DNA of 64,000 nt from Corythucha ciliata (lineage: Eukaryota > Arthropoda > Insecta > Hemiptera > Tingidae). Each line of letters opens with the position of its first letter. Within the stretch, counting starts at the first letter, position 1. The notes beneath the pieces are model-generated. The model searched no databases, was not told the DNA's origin, and worked only from the letters and a program-made list of their open reading frames with translations. The stretch is taken from the NCBI GenBank assembly GCA_038030265.1, contig CM075942.1, forward strand, positions 38,158,751-38,222,750, given 5' to 3'. This document shows positions 41,983 through 53,414 of the stretch, in pieces. A program made the position numbers and the translations under genes.

Positions 41983-42795
41983 TAACAACTGAACTATTCC
42001 AATGGAGTCTTGTTCCGACCCCACCTAATCTTCCTCATCTGGTCCCCTCTAGGCTCCTTAATCGCTCAAGAGTAGCTAACTGTTTCTCTTTGATTTGGGG
42101 CCTCACGAGTTCAGACACGCGTATTCCGATGATTTTGAAGTATTCTCGTCCATGGAGGATTTTCTTATATTCGGGTTTATTACAGTTGACAGCTGCACAA
42201 TAATCGTGCTAGAAGATGTGACCGGCATGTGACTAAAGCAGATTATGGAGTTTGATTCGAAGTTATAATGTATAAGGAGATTGTTCGAGAGCGATGAGAG
42301 TAAATTCTTAGTTGAACAAATTATTTAATGATGACGCTAATGATTAAACCATATAACTGCTCCTTTATTTGTCTTTACTAATCTTAAGAATAATTTGCGG
42401 CATTTTAACATTAATGCTGCCCATAATTTACCCACTCTGGCGTTGGAGGAGTGGTAGCTTTCAATTCGTTTTCAATCAAATCAGTTGATTCATGAAGGTG
42501 TTTTTAAAGATTATTATGTTTTTATGCAAATAATAAAATAAATTAAAGTAAAATAATCGGCATACGAGCAGTGAGATTGTATTTTGATACACGCGCTTCG
42601 ATAACCTACTCATTTGTGTAGTGGTCTTTTTTGTAACATAGCAACACACCAACATATTAGAAGTGTTTTCGGGGAAATCTTTCAGTGAGACCGATTCCAA
42701 AAAAGAAAAACAATTATCATGAGTGGAGGGGGGCTCTAACATACCACGTGGAAAGTGTGACCGCTAGGTTGCTGACCAAGAGGGAGGTGGGGATA
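41983..42795. other. No feature recognised
   Basis: AT-rich DNA without a motif-bearing open frame or clear repeat. Confidence 0.5.
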
Positions 42796-42943
42796 TTGTC
42801 TTTTCTATTTGCATAAAATTCAGCTCTGGAGCCAAGCATTTCCACCCGACTTCTATGAATTACATATATCATATTATGGTAACGGAGAAGACGGGTTGAA
42901 ATGCTCGTCTCCAGAGCTGAATTTTTGGAAATGGAAAATGCCA
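42796..42943. mobile_element. MITE, 148 bp, second copy of the 10138 family
   Basis: Shares TATTTGCATAAAATTCAGCT, CCAAGCATTTCCACCCG and GGTAACGGAGAAGACGG with 10138-10281. Right end AAAATGCCA followed by TTA. The left end is more decayed, so its duplication is imperfect. Confidence 0.8.
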
Positions 42944-43549
42944 TTATTGTTCTTCAAATATTTACCACCATTTCTGCTAAAAACATAGAAGACGAATGGA
43001 ATTAAAAATAATATCCCTTAACATCACACATTCGGGATTAACTGTAGAATCGAAAGTGCACAGTTTTACTTCGAAAACTATTAGATTTCGCTTGAAACTT
43101 GAAGTTTTACGAGTTTTTAACTAATAAAAGTTGAAACAATACAACACCGCTTCCTCCTCACCCTCGATGACTCACTTTCATTTATGAGGAAACTTTTTGA
43201 TTTATACGAGGTTTTAACAATCGCAGGAGGGGAAATAATGAGATTTAACAATGACCTCTCCACTAGCGTTCACAGCGGTAAGTTTTGGAGAGGAGAAGGG
43301 AGGTAGCAACCTGTCTTGTTTAAAGCGTAACGACACGCTATTAATCAAGTCGTTTCATTTCTTTTCCTTGTTTCCTAACCTAATCTTACCGCCTCTTACA
43401 CAAAATATGTCTTTCTTTTCGCGCGACTCCACTGGTAACTCCTCTGTTTACAGCGTCTCCCCAGCAGCCACTCACCACCCTCGTCCCTCCACCAAAGAAC
43501 CCTGATGATTACCCTAATTAGGGTATGTTTATGTAGGAGCGGTGACTTA
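42944..43549. other. No feature recognised
   Basis: Spacer with no motif-bearing frame. Confidence 0.45.
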
Positions 43550-43778
43550 AGCCCGGTTCACACCTATCCATGCACATTTCCGATCCGATACCGATCATGC
43601 ATTTTGGATAGGCGTGGGGACTGTAATAGACGCTAGTACAGAATAATTGACGGGATTCCGGTATCGGATACAAAATTATCAGAAGGAGCGAAAGGAGCGC
43701 GTTGGACGTAGTGTATTTTTAGTATCCTCAATAGGGGAATCGGATACCGGTGTCTTTATGTAGTGTGAAAACGACCTT
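43550..43778. mobile_element. Possible PIF/Harbinger-like MITE, about 229 bp
   Basis: Ends AAGCCCGGTTCACAC and GTGTGAAAACGACCTT are imperfect inverted repeats. Inner blocks ATCCGATACCG / CGGATACCGGTGTC also pair. No clean target duplication, so the call is tentative. Confidence 0.5.
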
Positions 43779-44049
43779 GTATTCAGCTCCTCGGGCTCGT
43801 CGTCTCATTGTCACAACATTTCGCCCAACCGAGTTTCATTTTGCATCAAAGGTAAAACTCACAACAAATTTGGTCTTCATCATTTGAATAGATCGTTACT
43901 CGCTCTCATCGTCCGCTCCGAGTATGGTGTTTAAAACCAGCCTTCGACGTGTCTGGGAGAGACGCAGGCAGGAACCTGACGCAATAACACCTTATCTGAC
44001 TTCTTAACCTCCTCTGTCGATAGCTCGCTTCTTCACTTGGTTTGAACTC

Positions 44050-45440
44050 TAAGACGGACTAGGTTTTTCCATTTCTCTCGAAGTACTTCCTCTGCGTCAA
44101 AATTTCTGGCACAGGAACTGAGGTGCCCTGTCCACCAGACCAGATCCCTCCAACCATCGAGACTTGCAGCTGGTCTGGTGAATATTTTCTAGTCGGCAAG
44201 CCTGTTGGGTTATTAACGCCACTAACATGCCTCCAACTGGGGGGGGGGGGGTCAACCTTCCAATCAATTCGACGCGGTTCTTTACGAATGCGGTCCTGTT
44301 GTATCCAGACAAGAACCACCGTTGAGTCGGTCCAAAAATTTGCCTCTATAGAGTTGTGAACCATCGCGCTTTTTTCAACGATGTTAAGAGCAGAGACCTT
44401 GGAGTAACGGCAAGGTCAAGGAGCCTAGATGAGGGATAGTCGTCGTCTTGAGAGGAGCTACTCGAGCTTATACAAACCTGCAAAACAGGTCCTGTCTTGG
44501 GGTCTACTCGTACAGATACGACCACGACATAAGCTTCTTTGCTGGCATCGACGTGGAACGAAATTTCATCCGTTTCAGAACCAAAAGCCCACCGAGACAT
44601 CCGATTAAGCGCAAGCGATGATATAGTCCTTTAAACCTAGGCAAGAACGTTTTTGACGTTTCTTAGTCGACTTCATCATTCCAACGCATCTTATAGTCTG
44701 CCAGACTGTACAACAAGATCATCAGGGTCAAAGTCATTGGTACCGAAAACCCTATTTGGATCGAAGATCATTCTTTTTACTACTCTTCCAACGTCTAGTC
44801 TATGCCATCCAAATGTTACAAAGAAATGGCAAGAGCATCGTCGTGTCGATTTCAAATCACGCCCAGAACCTTTGAAGTCGGAGCTTTGAGTGATCTCTCA
44901 ACGCCAGAACTCTTTCACTCTCTTATGTCGAAACAGACTCGCTTTAGGACTTCCACAGCCGTGGCCTGAGCCTCTTGCAACTTTGACGAATTTTTGACGC
45001 TGCGCAAAAAGTTATCGACGTAAAAGATGGTGAACACTGGCCGTACGATCTCCTCGGGAAACTCGACGCTTTCGTCTCTCTGAGGGGTTTTTCGGTTTAT
45101 TTTTCGGACGGATTCATAATCTCAAGGGTACGCAAGACCCAGAACAGTGAAAAGACATATCCGTATTCTTTAACAGGCTGTAAGTCAGTAAAGCTGCGCC
45201 AGCCTGAGACGTTTCCGCTCTTGTCTTGCCCATTAAGGTCCACCCGAATGGTGTCTTCATGGCCGGGACACCACAGTCCACATATATTTTTCGAGCAGTC
45301 ATTAGACACCCCGTTACATCTGCACCTAAGAGCAGATCGATAGGTCCTTCAGTCGTATCGTTGAGTGTGATACCTTTGTTGAGTGATTGAGTGTGGTTGA
45401 GCCTTCTATTAATTGTTGCGAAAATACGACGAAAATGCAA
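44050..45440 (-). pseudogene. BEL/Pao LTR-retrotransposon pol relic
   Basis: Minus-strand remnants in BEL order. Protease (45114-45440): GPIDLLLGADVTG and TPFGWTLMG, typical of BEL. A shortened RT (about 44620-45060) keeps FYVDNFLRSV, where the YVDD catalytic pair has become YVDN. RNase H (44346-44600) has FHVDASKEAYVVVV. The connection/integrase start (44059-44364) has WTDSTVVLVWIQ, then WRHVSGVNNPTGLPTR. Stops and frame changes separate all pieces, and the N-terminal RT is deleted. No LTRs found. Inactive. Confidence 0.8.
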
Positions 45441-45657
45441 GCGTAGTCCGATTCCAAACTATAAATACGAACAGTGAAAACGTCATGAACAGGCGTGCCC
45501 TGCGTGATACCACCAAAGAGCGACAGGTTCAGCTCTTGTCGATATTTCGCAACGTACTTTCTTTTCGGAAATTAACGGATTTTTATTCGAAAAATGACCC
45601 GATTTCATGGAATTTTTCAATAAAATGAAGGAAATCACTTGAGTTCCGACAGCAAAT

Positions 45658-45776
45658 TACTGCAGCGATACGATATTGTTTCTACATCACTCTCACACTG
45701 TTCCAGTTGTTTCTACCTGGCCTAGACGCTGTTACGATGCATCGGAGATGTCGAAACGATATCGTATCGCTTTAGT
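45658..45776. mobile_element. Possible small MITE, about 119 bp
   Basis: GCGATACGATATTGTTTCTACATC (positions 45664-45687) pairs with GATGTCGAAACGATATCGTATCGC on the right, about 24 bp with a few mismatches. The interior is short and non-coding. Confidence 0.55.
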
Positions 45777-46783
45777 ATGTTGAGCACCTCGAAGTTATAT
45801 ACAGAATCATCCCCCAGATTGATGAAATATAGTGATATCTGTGCTTCTTAAACCAAGAAATGGCCAAGTATTCATTGTCACGCAATTTATCGGAAAAAAG
45901 CGACAGACCGACAGCATGCTGATCACCATTTTCTTCAACATTTCTGAGGTTGTGCATCACGAATATGAAGTCTGTGCGAAGAAAATTCACGAATGAGAGA
46001 CGAACTCTCCCAACATTCTGTGAGCTAGGTTGGCTGGGCCATCTGCCACCACGAGTAAGAGGTAAGAGTTCTAGGTTGATAAGTATTAGAGCGAAAACGT
46101 CCTATCGGCTTAACAGACTCCTTTCATTGGTAAAAGGCTTAAGTGAGCAATAGAGCAGGAACGAAAATCAACTGAACAAGAAAACACTCTTGCGAAGGGC
46201 TTCCGTTATGACGCTACAAACTCATACATGAAACTAAAAATTGAGTGAACTCCCACTGAAAAGAGTTGAATAGAAGCAACACTACAGTACTATCCCCTTC
46301 CCCTGACCAGTCTTGTCACGTTGCCTTCTATCGGACGTTTCGGTATCGATCGTTCGAATTTCATTTAATTTGCCGGAGAGTCTCAGCGAGAGGCATTTAA
46401 CGGCGCAATCGTGGACTCTTTTTGATCATTCACACATGAGTAACAGCGAGGAGGATTTTTATAAAATAGGAGTTTTATAAAATAGGGATTAACCCAAAAG
46501 CAGATCCCCTCCGTTCCTCCAACACAACAAAGAGATAACCCCACACACTCGACCCACCTCACGCGCTTAGAGAGAGGGAAATAGCATACAGGAGGTCAGG
46601 GTGGGAAACTATAAGTTGAACGCACAAAAGGTTGTTTCGAAGAGAGATGGTGGAGCGGGGAAAATCTTGAATGAAAAAGCGCTTGTAGTACTACACGAAC
46701 AAATCGTTCACTTCTTATTCACCCCCATAACCAACAGGAGGAACTCGTCTCTTATAATGGGGGAAAATAACAAAACAAAATCT
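45777..46783. other. No gene recognised
   Basis: No recognised motif in the open frames. Flanks the MULE. Confidence 0.45.
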
Positions 46784-48775
46784 AAAATTCTTCGATAACA
46801 ATTCTTCGAAAACCAATTCTTCGAATGCACAATTCTTCGAAAAAATGCCAAAAAGAAATTACCCGAAAAAAGTCGTGTGATGAAATGAAGTTGAAAGTGC
46901 ATAGGCAAATAAAGCAGACTGTAATCCGTTAAACTGACTTCAATAACAAATACGGTAGGCATTCCCAAGCTCCCTCACAGTATACATATAAATGGCCACT
47001 GCAATTTCATTAGCCACATCAGTGTAAAATCTGAGTTTCGTGCATCAACAACCAAAATTGTCTCTGCAGTTTGTTGTTAGTGAGAAGGGGAACCGAAAAC
47101 TCTTGCTAGAAGGTTATTTGTTTTATAAAGAAAAACAAGTTGAAACGCGAGTTTATTGGATTTGTCAACATTTCGAAAAGTTAAAGTGTCGGGCCCGCGT
47201 GACGACAGATATGGATTGCGCAGTCAAACACAGAAATGAACACAACCATACTGCAGACACCGCAGATGTTGAAGCGGCCAAAGCGTACTACCGCATTCGG
47301 GAAGCCGCTCGTTGCACAAAGGATTCGCCCCATCTCCTTCTCTCAAACGCATCTACGAGCATTTCTCAACCCGCGGCCGCGAAGTTGCCAACTTTAAGCA
47401 GCATCAAGAGGGCCATTCGCAACGTCGGGATGAAAAGTGATCACATTCCAACGCTCCCATCTCATCACAGAGACATCGTTCTGCCTGATGAGCACAAGAA
47501 GACTTTACGAGGAGAACTATTCCTGCAGTTCAACTCCGGCTCGGAAGACAACGGAATACTGATCTTCACTACACAACGGAATCTGCAGCTCTTATCCAAG
47601 TCAGATCATTGGTATGCCGATGGAACATTCACAGCCGCTCCTCACCTCTTCTATCAGTTATACACGGTCCATGGCTTACATCAAGACAGCGCTATTCCAC
47701 TTATATATGCACTGCTACCGGATACGACGAAAAATACGTATGTAAAACACCTACATCTCAAGGAACTTTTGCCAGGAAAATCTCCAGTCACCATACTGAC
47801 TGACTTTGAATCGGCCATGATCAGTGCGATTGCTCAAGAATATCCAGCAAGTAACCATCGAGGGTACCTCTTTCGTTTCTCTCAGTGCATTTACCGGCAA
47901 ATTCAACTACACGGGCTTCAACGGCAGTATGAAACGGACGCTGATTTTGCCCTAAAGCTTCGTCTAATGGCTACGTTGGCTTTCGTCCCTATTGGAAGGG
48001 TCGTGGAAGCTTTCGAGGAACTTTGCGAAAAAAAATAATGTTCCACCAGAAGCTCAACCCATCCTTGATTATTTTGAGGACACGTGGATTGGAAGACCTC
48101 AGCGGCAAAGTCGGCGAGCTTCGAAATTCCCCCACGCCACGAGGAACTGCCATAACGGAGTACAACACGGTCTATCAAGAACCAACAATTTAATTGAAGG
48201 ATGGCATCGACAGTTCGAGTCCCAAATAGGAGCCGAGCACGTTAATATTTGGAGGTTTATCCAGGCCATTCAGCGGGAACAAAGCTTCAACGAGCTCGTC
48301 ATAGAAAAGTTTTTCAGTGGCTGCGAAGCTCCACCAGCTCGCAAAAGATACAAGGATTCCACAACGCGAATTACACGCCTTGTTTCTGTGTTGAATCCTG
48401 AAGATGACTTGTGCGAGTACCTTCGAGAAATAGCACACAATTCATCTTATTGATAAGCCAGTACACTGGCATTGACAATGGATGAAATTCCGGCTTGCCC
48501 CGGCTTTTAAACACGCCAGATTCTTTCTGCCTGTCCTAAGCCTGGGTCAAGTGTGAAGGGAAGCCAGGGTAATTTTATAGAAATCTAACGCCCTCAACTA
48601 CAGTACAGAGAGAAGACGTAATTTATTTTACAATCAGATCACTTTTAACGGAGTAGGCTAAAGACTTCTTTTTAAAGGGATGTTCACCTCGGAGAACTTT
48701 TTTCGAAGAATTTTCCATTCCATGAATTGTGCATTCGAAGAATTGGTTTTCGAAGAATTGTTTTCAAAGAATTTT
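46784..48775 (+). mobile_element. MULE DNA transposon, 1992 bp, repeat-bearing TIRs
   Basis: Terminal inverted repeats 46784-46835 and 48724-48775 (52 bp) match at all but about three positions. Each contains three or four phased copies of AATTCTTCGA about 17 bp apart; additional CTTCGAA copies lie just inside both ends. They enclose one gene encoding a FLYWCH-MULE transposase. No 8-10-bp target duplication could be found, so exact outer ends may be a few bases off. A TATA-like ATATAAATGG lies near 46985. Confidence 0.85.
47028..48453 (+). pseudogene. MULE transposase with one-base frameshift
   Basis: Mutator-like transposase. Part 1 (to 48038): FLYWCH finger (SEKGNRKLLLEGYLFYK, WICQHFEKLKC, HRNEHNH), then the DDE core with D in WYADGTF, D in ILTDFESAMISA and a GYLFRFSQCIYRQIQ helix (usually GCLFHxxQ), then VEAFEELCE, the likely catalytic Glu. 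Part 2 (from about 48030): DYFEDTWIG, GLSRTNNLIEGWHRQFES, NIWRFIQAIQREQ. The two parts are joined by an A8 run at 48028-48035; one A too many shifts the frame into a stop. No ATG lies between the upstream stop (47025) and the finger, so the start is lost or lies in an unseen exon. Apart from these it looks intact. Confidence 0.88.
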
Positions 48776-49690
48776 CTGGATACGCTTTCATAAGCACTAT
48801 GCTATGCGTCTGAGGAGCCTATGCAACCTATCAAAATGTGGGAAAAATGAGGGAATGAATTTCATTGGTTGCATACACTTCACAGGCACAAAACATAAAA
48901 CTTGTGAAAGGGGTCTTTTAAGATTGAGAAATAGACAATTTTTCCCACGCAATAATCCATATCTCTTCAAACTGGCACACTTTTTTTTTTTTTTTTTTTT
49001 TTTTAATCAGTTACGTGAATTTACTCTTCTTATTGCCACTGCGTTTACGCATATTTTTCTTTAAATAAGCTGCGATGTGTTGGTGTAAAAAGCACACGGT
49101 GTGTGCTGATCAATTAAAAATAACGAATGAACTTTTACACCTCTGTCCTTGATTATAGAGGTTCCAATGTGAATTCGCGGCGGAAAAAATCACATGGCGT
49201 TTGAAACACCTGACACGAATTTTACGCCGCGATTTCGTTACGGAATCGTGGATTCAGGTTGGTGCGAGAAACACTTATTATACAAACTGCTGGATGAATA
49301 TACAAAATAGATTTCCTCTTTTTTGGCTACTAGTATGCAGCTCTCGTCAAAGTAAACACACACAAGTATAAATGGCTCATACTTGTCCCCCTAGCGCATT
49401 TTTTTATTATTCGAATGGAAAAACACAAGCGAAAGTGACAGAAATGCATGCTAGACTTGCTACTTGCTTTGGACGAATGAGAGAGATTCACAGAATACAG
49501 GCTAGAATCAGCATGTTGATTATGATCGATATAGTAGGGTCATTTATCTCAGAGTGGGAAGATATTAAATTAACGGTTACGGAACGCTACACTGGAGCTC
49601 GAGATGAGAAAAGAGTCGAAAGAGTCGCTTTCAAATTTCGCCTCAGACTCAACAGCCCAGTTAAACTGAAAAGCCGAGTTATTGGCACGT
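48776..49690. other. Spacer with poly-T
   Basis: Contains a T-run (about 48981-49004). An open frame at 49372-49737 has no recognised motif; its end overlaps the start of the Gypsy RT relic and it may be decayed upstream pol. Confidence 0.4.
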
Positions 49691-50560
49691 ACGCTGACAA
49701 AGTCGAAATACAGTGGAGGAACCTCATTTACGATTAAGTGAGCAGAGAAGTACCGGATGTATTGTCACAGACAAAAGAGAGGGGCCAACCAACAAATGTT
49801 GGGTAATCGTAGACTTTAGAGCCTTAAATGAAAAGAGAAAATTGGAAAGGCATCCATTACCACGATTAGAAAATATACTTGACCGAATGAATGGCGCCAC
49901 CTTGTTCAGAACGTTGGAATTAAAGTCTGGATACCATCAAATTAAAATGGACCCTCGAGACGCAGAAAAAACTGAATTTACTTTCGAACGAGGACATTAA
50001 GAGTTCACAAGGATGCCATTTGGTTCAAAAAACGCTCCTGGAACGTTCAGCGATTGATGGACGAATTTCTCAGAGGTCTTGAAGAACATGTTGTTCAAAT
50101 TTACAAGGACGACTTAGTAATATTCAGCGAAAAAATCGAAACAAAAACAACGAAAGTGTTGAAGAAACTAAGAAAGTTTGGTAAAAAATGTCCGAAAATA
50201 AATCCAAGCTCTTCATGTCAGAGGTTCGGTTCATGGAATACATTATTTCAGGAGAAGGAGTCAACCCTGATGAGGAAAAAAAAGGTAATAGCGAGCATGC
50301 CAATTCCCAAGATCGTCAAGAAAGTTAGACTTTCCTAGGCATGATCGGGTATTACAGGAAGTTCATAGCACAATTTGTTCATATGACGGAGCCTCTCACA
50401 GCACTTCTGGAAAAGGGAGCTAAATTTAAGATTTCAAAGGAAGTGGTGCGTACGGTAACTGCAAGCGCGCGTTGTGTACAGCTCCAGTGCTTAACTTTCC
50501 GAACCTAGAAGAACCATTTATCGTAAGGACTGATGCTAGCAACGAGGGGACATCGTCTAC
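49691..50560 (+). pseudogene. Ty3/Gypsy RT relic (plus strand)
   Basis: RT motifs in order: KCWVIVDFRALNEK (about 49797-49838), ATLFRTLELKSGYHQIKMD (catalytic D replaced by E in LELKSGYHQ), a stop after FERGH, TRMPFGSKNAPGTF, a further stop, then YKDDLVIFS (about 50100) with KDD retained. After frame changes come GMIGYYRKFIAQF (about 50343), LNFPNLEEPFIVRTDASNEG (about 50490-50548) and the RNase H start. No integrase or LTR. This is the only Gypsy-type relic on the plus strand and is more decayed than the 33-39-kb element; a different lineage from it. Confidence 0.8.
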
Positions 50561-50701
50561 AAGAAGAACCATTACAAAAGGACAAAAGCTGATGAAACCC
50601 TTAGAATCCTATTAGAACCTTCGCAGTACTATATCTAATTTGGGGTCAAAGCAAGAATATATCTGTTATGCTTATTCCTTTTGAAAAACAAAAGCAATTA
50701 A

Positions 50702-50826
50702 TGGTGTTTTCCTTTCCATTCAAGGCAATACACTCTTTTTTTCACCCGTCCTCTCTGAATTGAAACATATGTTTATGGAGCGGACGCTGCACCACACTTG
50801 TGTAGTGTGTTGAATGGAAATCGCTA
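50702..50826. mobile_element. MITE, 125 bp, TSD TAA, inverted copy of 22058
   Basis: Ends TGGTGTTTTCCTTTCCATTCAA and (reverse complement of the right) TAGCGATTTCCATTCAAC. TAA flanks both sides (50699-50701 and 50827-50829). The interior matches the reverse complement of 22058-22188. Confidence 0.85.
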
Positions 50827-50829
50827 TAA

Positions 50830-53280
50830 CTGCTTCAATACGTGTCTAATGGCAGCTTAGCTTCACGAAACACTACAGTCATTACTGGCTGTACCCACAT
50901 TCTTGTTTACGTTGTAAAGAAGGGATATTTTCCTAGCAAAAAGAAGGAAGAGCGTTGTGGGATAATGTTTACGTTTGAAATTGCTTCTCTCCTTCAGGGG
51001 CGAAGAAAAACCTCGAATCATTACAGGTGTCGCTAAGAAAAAACAGATGGGCAAGATAAAATAGGTGTCACCCTTTTTAAATATTTTTACTCCTGAAAAC
51101 AAATCTCAAATGAAGAGGGCATTTCTGTGAGTTTTTTGTGAAATCCCCTTGCCACGAGACAAGAAACCTGTTCCACTCTTCCATTTTTTTTTTGTAAAGT
51201 GCTTAAAAGAAGAAAAATAGCAAATATTTATCACGACGATGGCTACGAAAGTAGGAGGAAAGAGGAAAGAAAGAGCTCTGGGTGTCTAAAGGAGAAAATA
51301 AGAGACACTGTTGTCAGGATGTTGTTGGTGCCTCGGACGGGGCTCGTGGTGGAGGATGGAAACAAATAAAAAAAATCGATCCTCGTTGTTTGATCTGGGA
51401 ACAATACATTTCTAGGTCTCTCCCGAGAGACGGTTGACAGGAGAATGGGTGATTTTTTTTCTCAGCGTGGAGAGTGTGCCTCGCGAAAAAAAAGGGAAAA
51501 GGAGTGGCGAAAGTGAAGCGTAGCAATGCATAGGTACGGCGGGGAAGTATAGGTTTCCGATCGCTTCCTTCTCTTCTTGACGGGTTATTCAGGAAAACTG
51601 CCAAGATGATATATTGGATCGAGCCAGGGGAAGAAAAAAGGGAAAAGATTTACTATGTCTATGCGGTGGAGCCGAAGGTTTTATATTATAATTGCCTGCG
51701 GTGTTTTCTTCTCGAGGGATTTCGACACCCTTCGTTTCCCTCCCTCCTTATTCCCAGCCATCATCAAAGAAGCCTCAACAGCATTTCTTTTCTCATCTCG
51801 TTATTGTTGTCTCAGTCATGCTAGATTTTACTTGAAAATCCAATTTTCTCCTTCTGGAAAAGATAAGAAGATCAAGTATATTTTATAAGAATTCACTCTC
51901 ACTCCGGAAATAATGTACAATGGGAGAGAATTAACTTCTCAATACGTCGTAAAAAGTTAAGTTTGGGGGGGGGGGAGATAAGAAATTATGCAGGTAAGTC
52001 AATTTCCAGAAATGATCGAAATACTTTTTTGGGGGTTCGAGGTCAGAGGTGTTTGTGGAGAAAAAAAAAGACAAATAGAGAACTGTTCAGTTGAGAGTAC
52101 TACACACGAGAGAGACGGGCTTTCATGGTAACTCAAGAGAGAGACACGATGGCAGGGAAATGGTTACGACTCTTGAACATTTTACTAATTTCCCTTGAGA
52201 GAATAATCAAAACTTGTTTTCATCTAACGCGTCAATTTCCTTTCCTTTGGTATACCTCTTGTCGTTTCCAAACAAAACCAACTTCTTCATCAAAACCCAC
52301 ACTTTGGACAGCATTTTACGTTTCGTGTACACTAATCATTCCAATAGTGGTAGGTATAAATTGAGTCAGAGCGGAAGGTGTAGGGAGAGACGGTCTTTGC
52401 CATTAAAGTGATTCGCAAACTAACTCCAAAGCTTTTCATTAATAAAACTTGTCACCCGAGTTCCTCGCCCTTTCAAGAACTTGTTCAATTCATTCAAATT
52501 CAAGAGGCAACCACCACTTTCAGAAACGATTCATTATATCGATCTGCATAGATATAATGCTTCGACTTGCATTATGTTACAAATTATAAACTTCAAGTAT
52601 AAAAGGTAGTTAGGTATTGTGATAGTATTTATTATTCGTATGGATAGATAAAATATGAGTTCATTAACTCAAGTTTTGAACAAGACCAAGACATGATCAT
52701 TTAAATCGAATACTTGTCCATTCGAAGAATGTTACAGACAAGTAGAGAGCAGTGCGGAAGCGGACATTTTACGTTGAGGCTCTGCTACACATCTGTGCAA
52801 TGTGCGAGTTGAAAGGAACAAAACACTGATGAAACAAGGAACCCTTCTATATTCAATGGTTTTACATATACGTCCTTAAATGGTTATTTCTTGCTTGACA
52901 AGGGTAAAGTGGCTATTTTCACCATGGTAACCTGACGACGAAATAAACACTTTTCTGGGACACCGTACTATAATCACACCATTATAGTACAGCTCAGCGG
53001 TCTCAAGAGCTATTCTTCCGGCCGCATCCCTTCCACTCACGACTCGCTCCCACTTATTTAAATATTGTACACTCGCACTCTTTCACCATAGCCCTCCTCA
53101 CACCGCGCCGCCACGGCTCCCCTGGCAACACACGCCTGTCAACGCGGCATGCTCACCACCCACCCGTACCAGAAAGGACGCCCTGCCCCTCCACACCATC
53201 ACCTCACTAACAACCGAAGGGGAACCTTCAACCTTCCCTAGTTCCCTCTAGGACCAGGTATTTAAATTTTTTAAATCTTA
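50830..53280. other. Non-coding; GC-richer block at 53030-53220
   Basis: No gene recognised. 53030-53220 is distinctly GC-rich (CCTCACACCGCGCCGCCACGG) with a TATTTAAATA just upstream. It could be a promoter or exon of a host gene, but no frame supports this. G-run near 51965-51975. Confidence 0.35.
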
Positions 53281-53286
53281 TGCCCA

Positions 53287-53414
53287 TATTTATGGACGTT
53301 CCTTGACGTTTCTTTGGGTCAAAGAACCGTTGAGAACAGTTTTGATCCCTATAAAATCATCTGTCATAAATAATTTCAAGGGTTCCTCAATCTCAAGGAA
53401 CGTTCATGAATGAA
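53287..53414. mobile_element. Possible MITE, about 128 bp
   Basis: The left TATGGACGTTCCTTGACG and right (reverse complement) CATGAACGTTCCTTGAGATT ends pair imperfectly. Non-coding; no clear duplication. Confidence 0.45.

Noticed and set aside
43251..43505. 84-residue frame starting MTSPLAFTAVS
   Set aside because: Low-complexity Ser/Pro/Phe composition and no motif; judged chance.
49372..49737. 121-residue frame as a novel gene
   Set aside because: It runs into the Gypsy RT relic and has no motif of its own; more likely decayed upstream pol.
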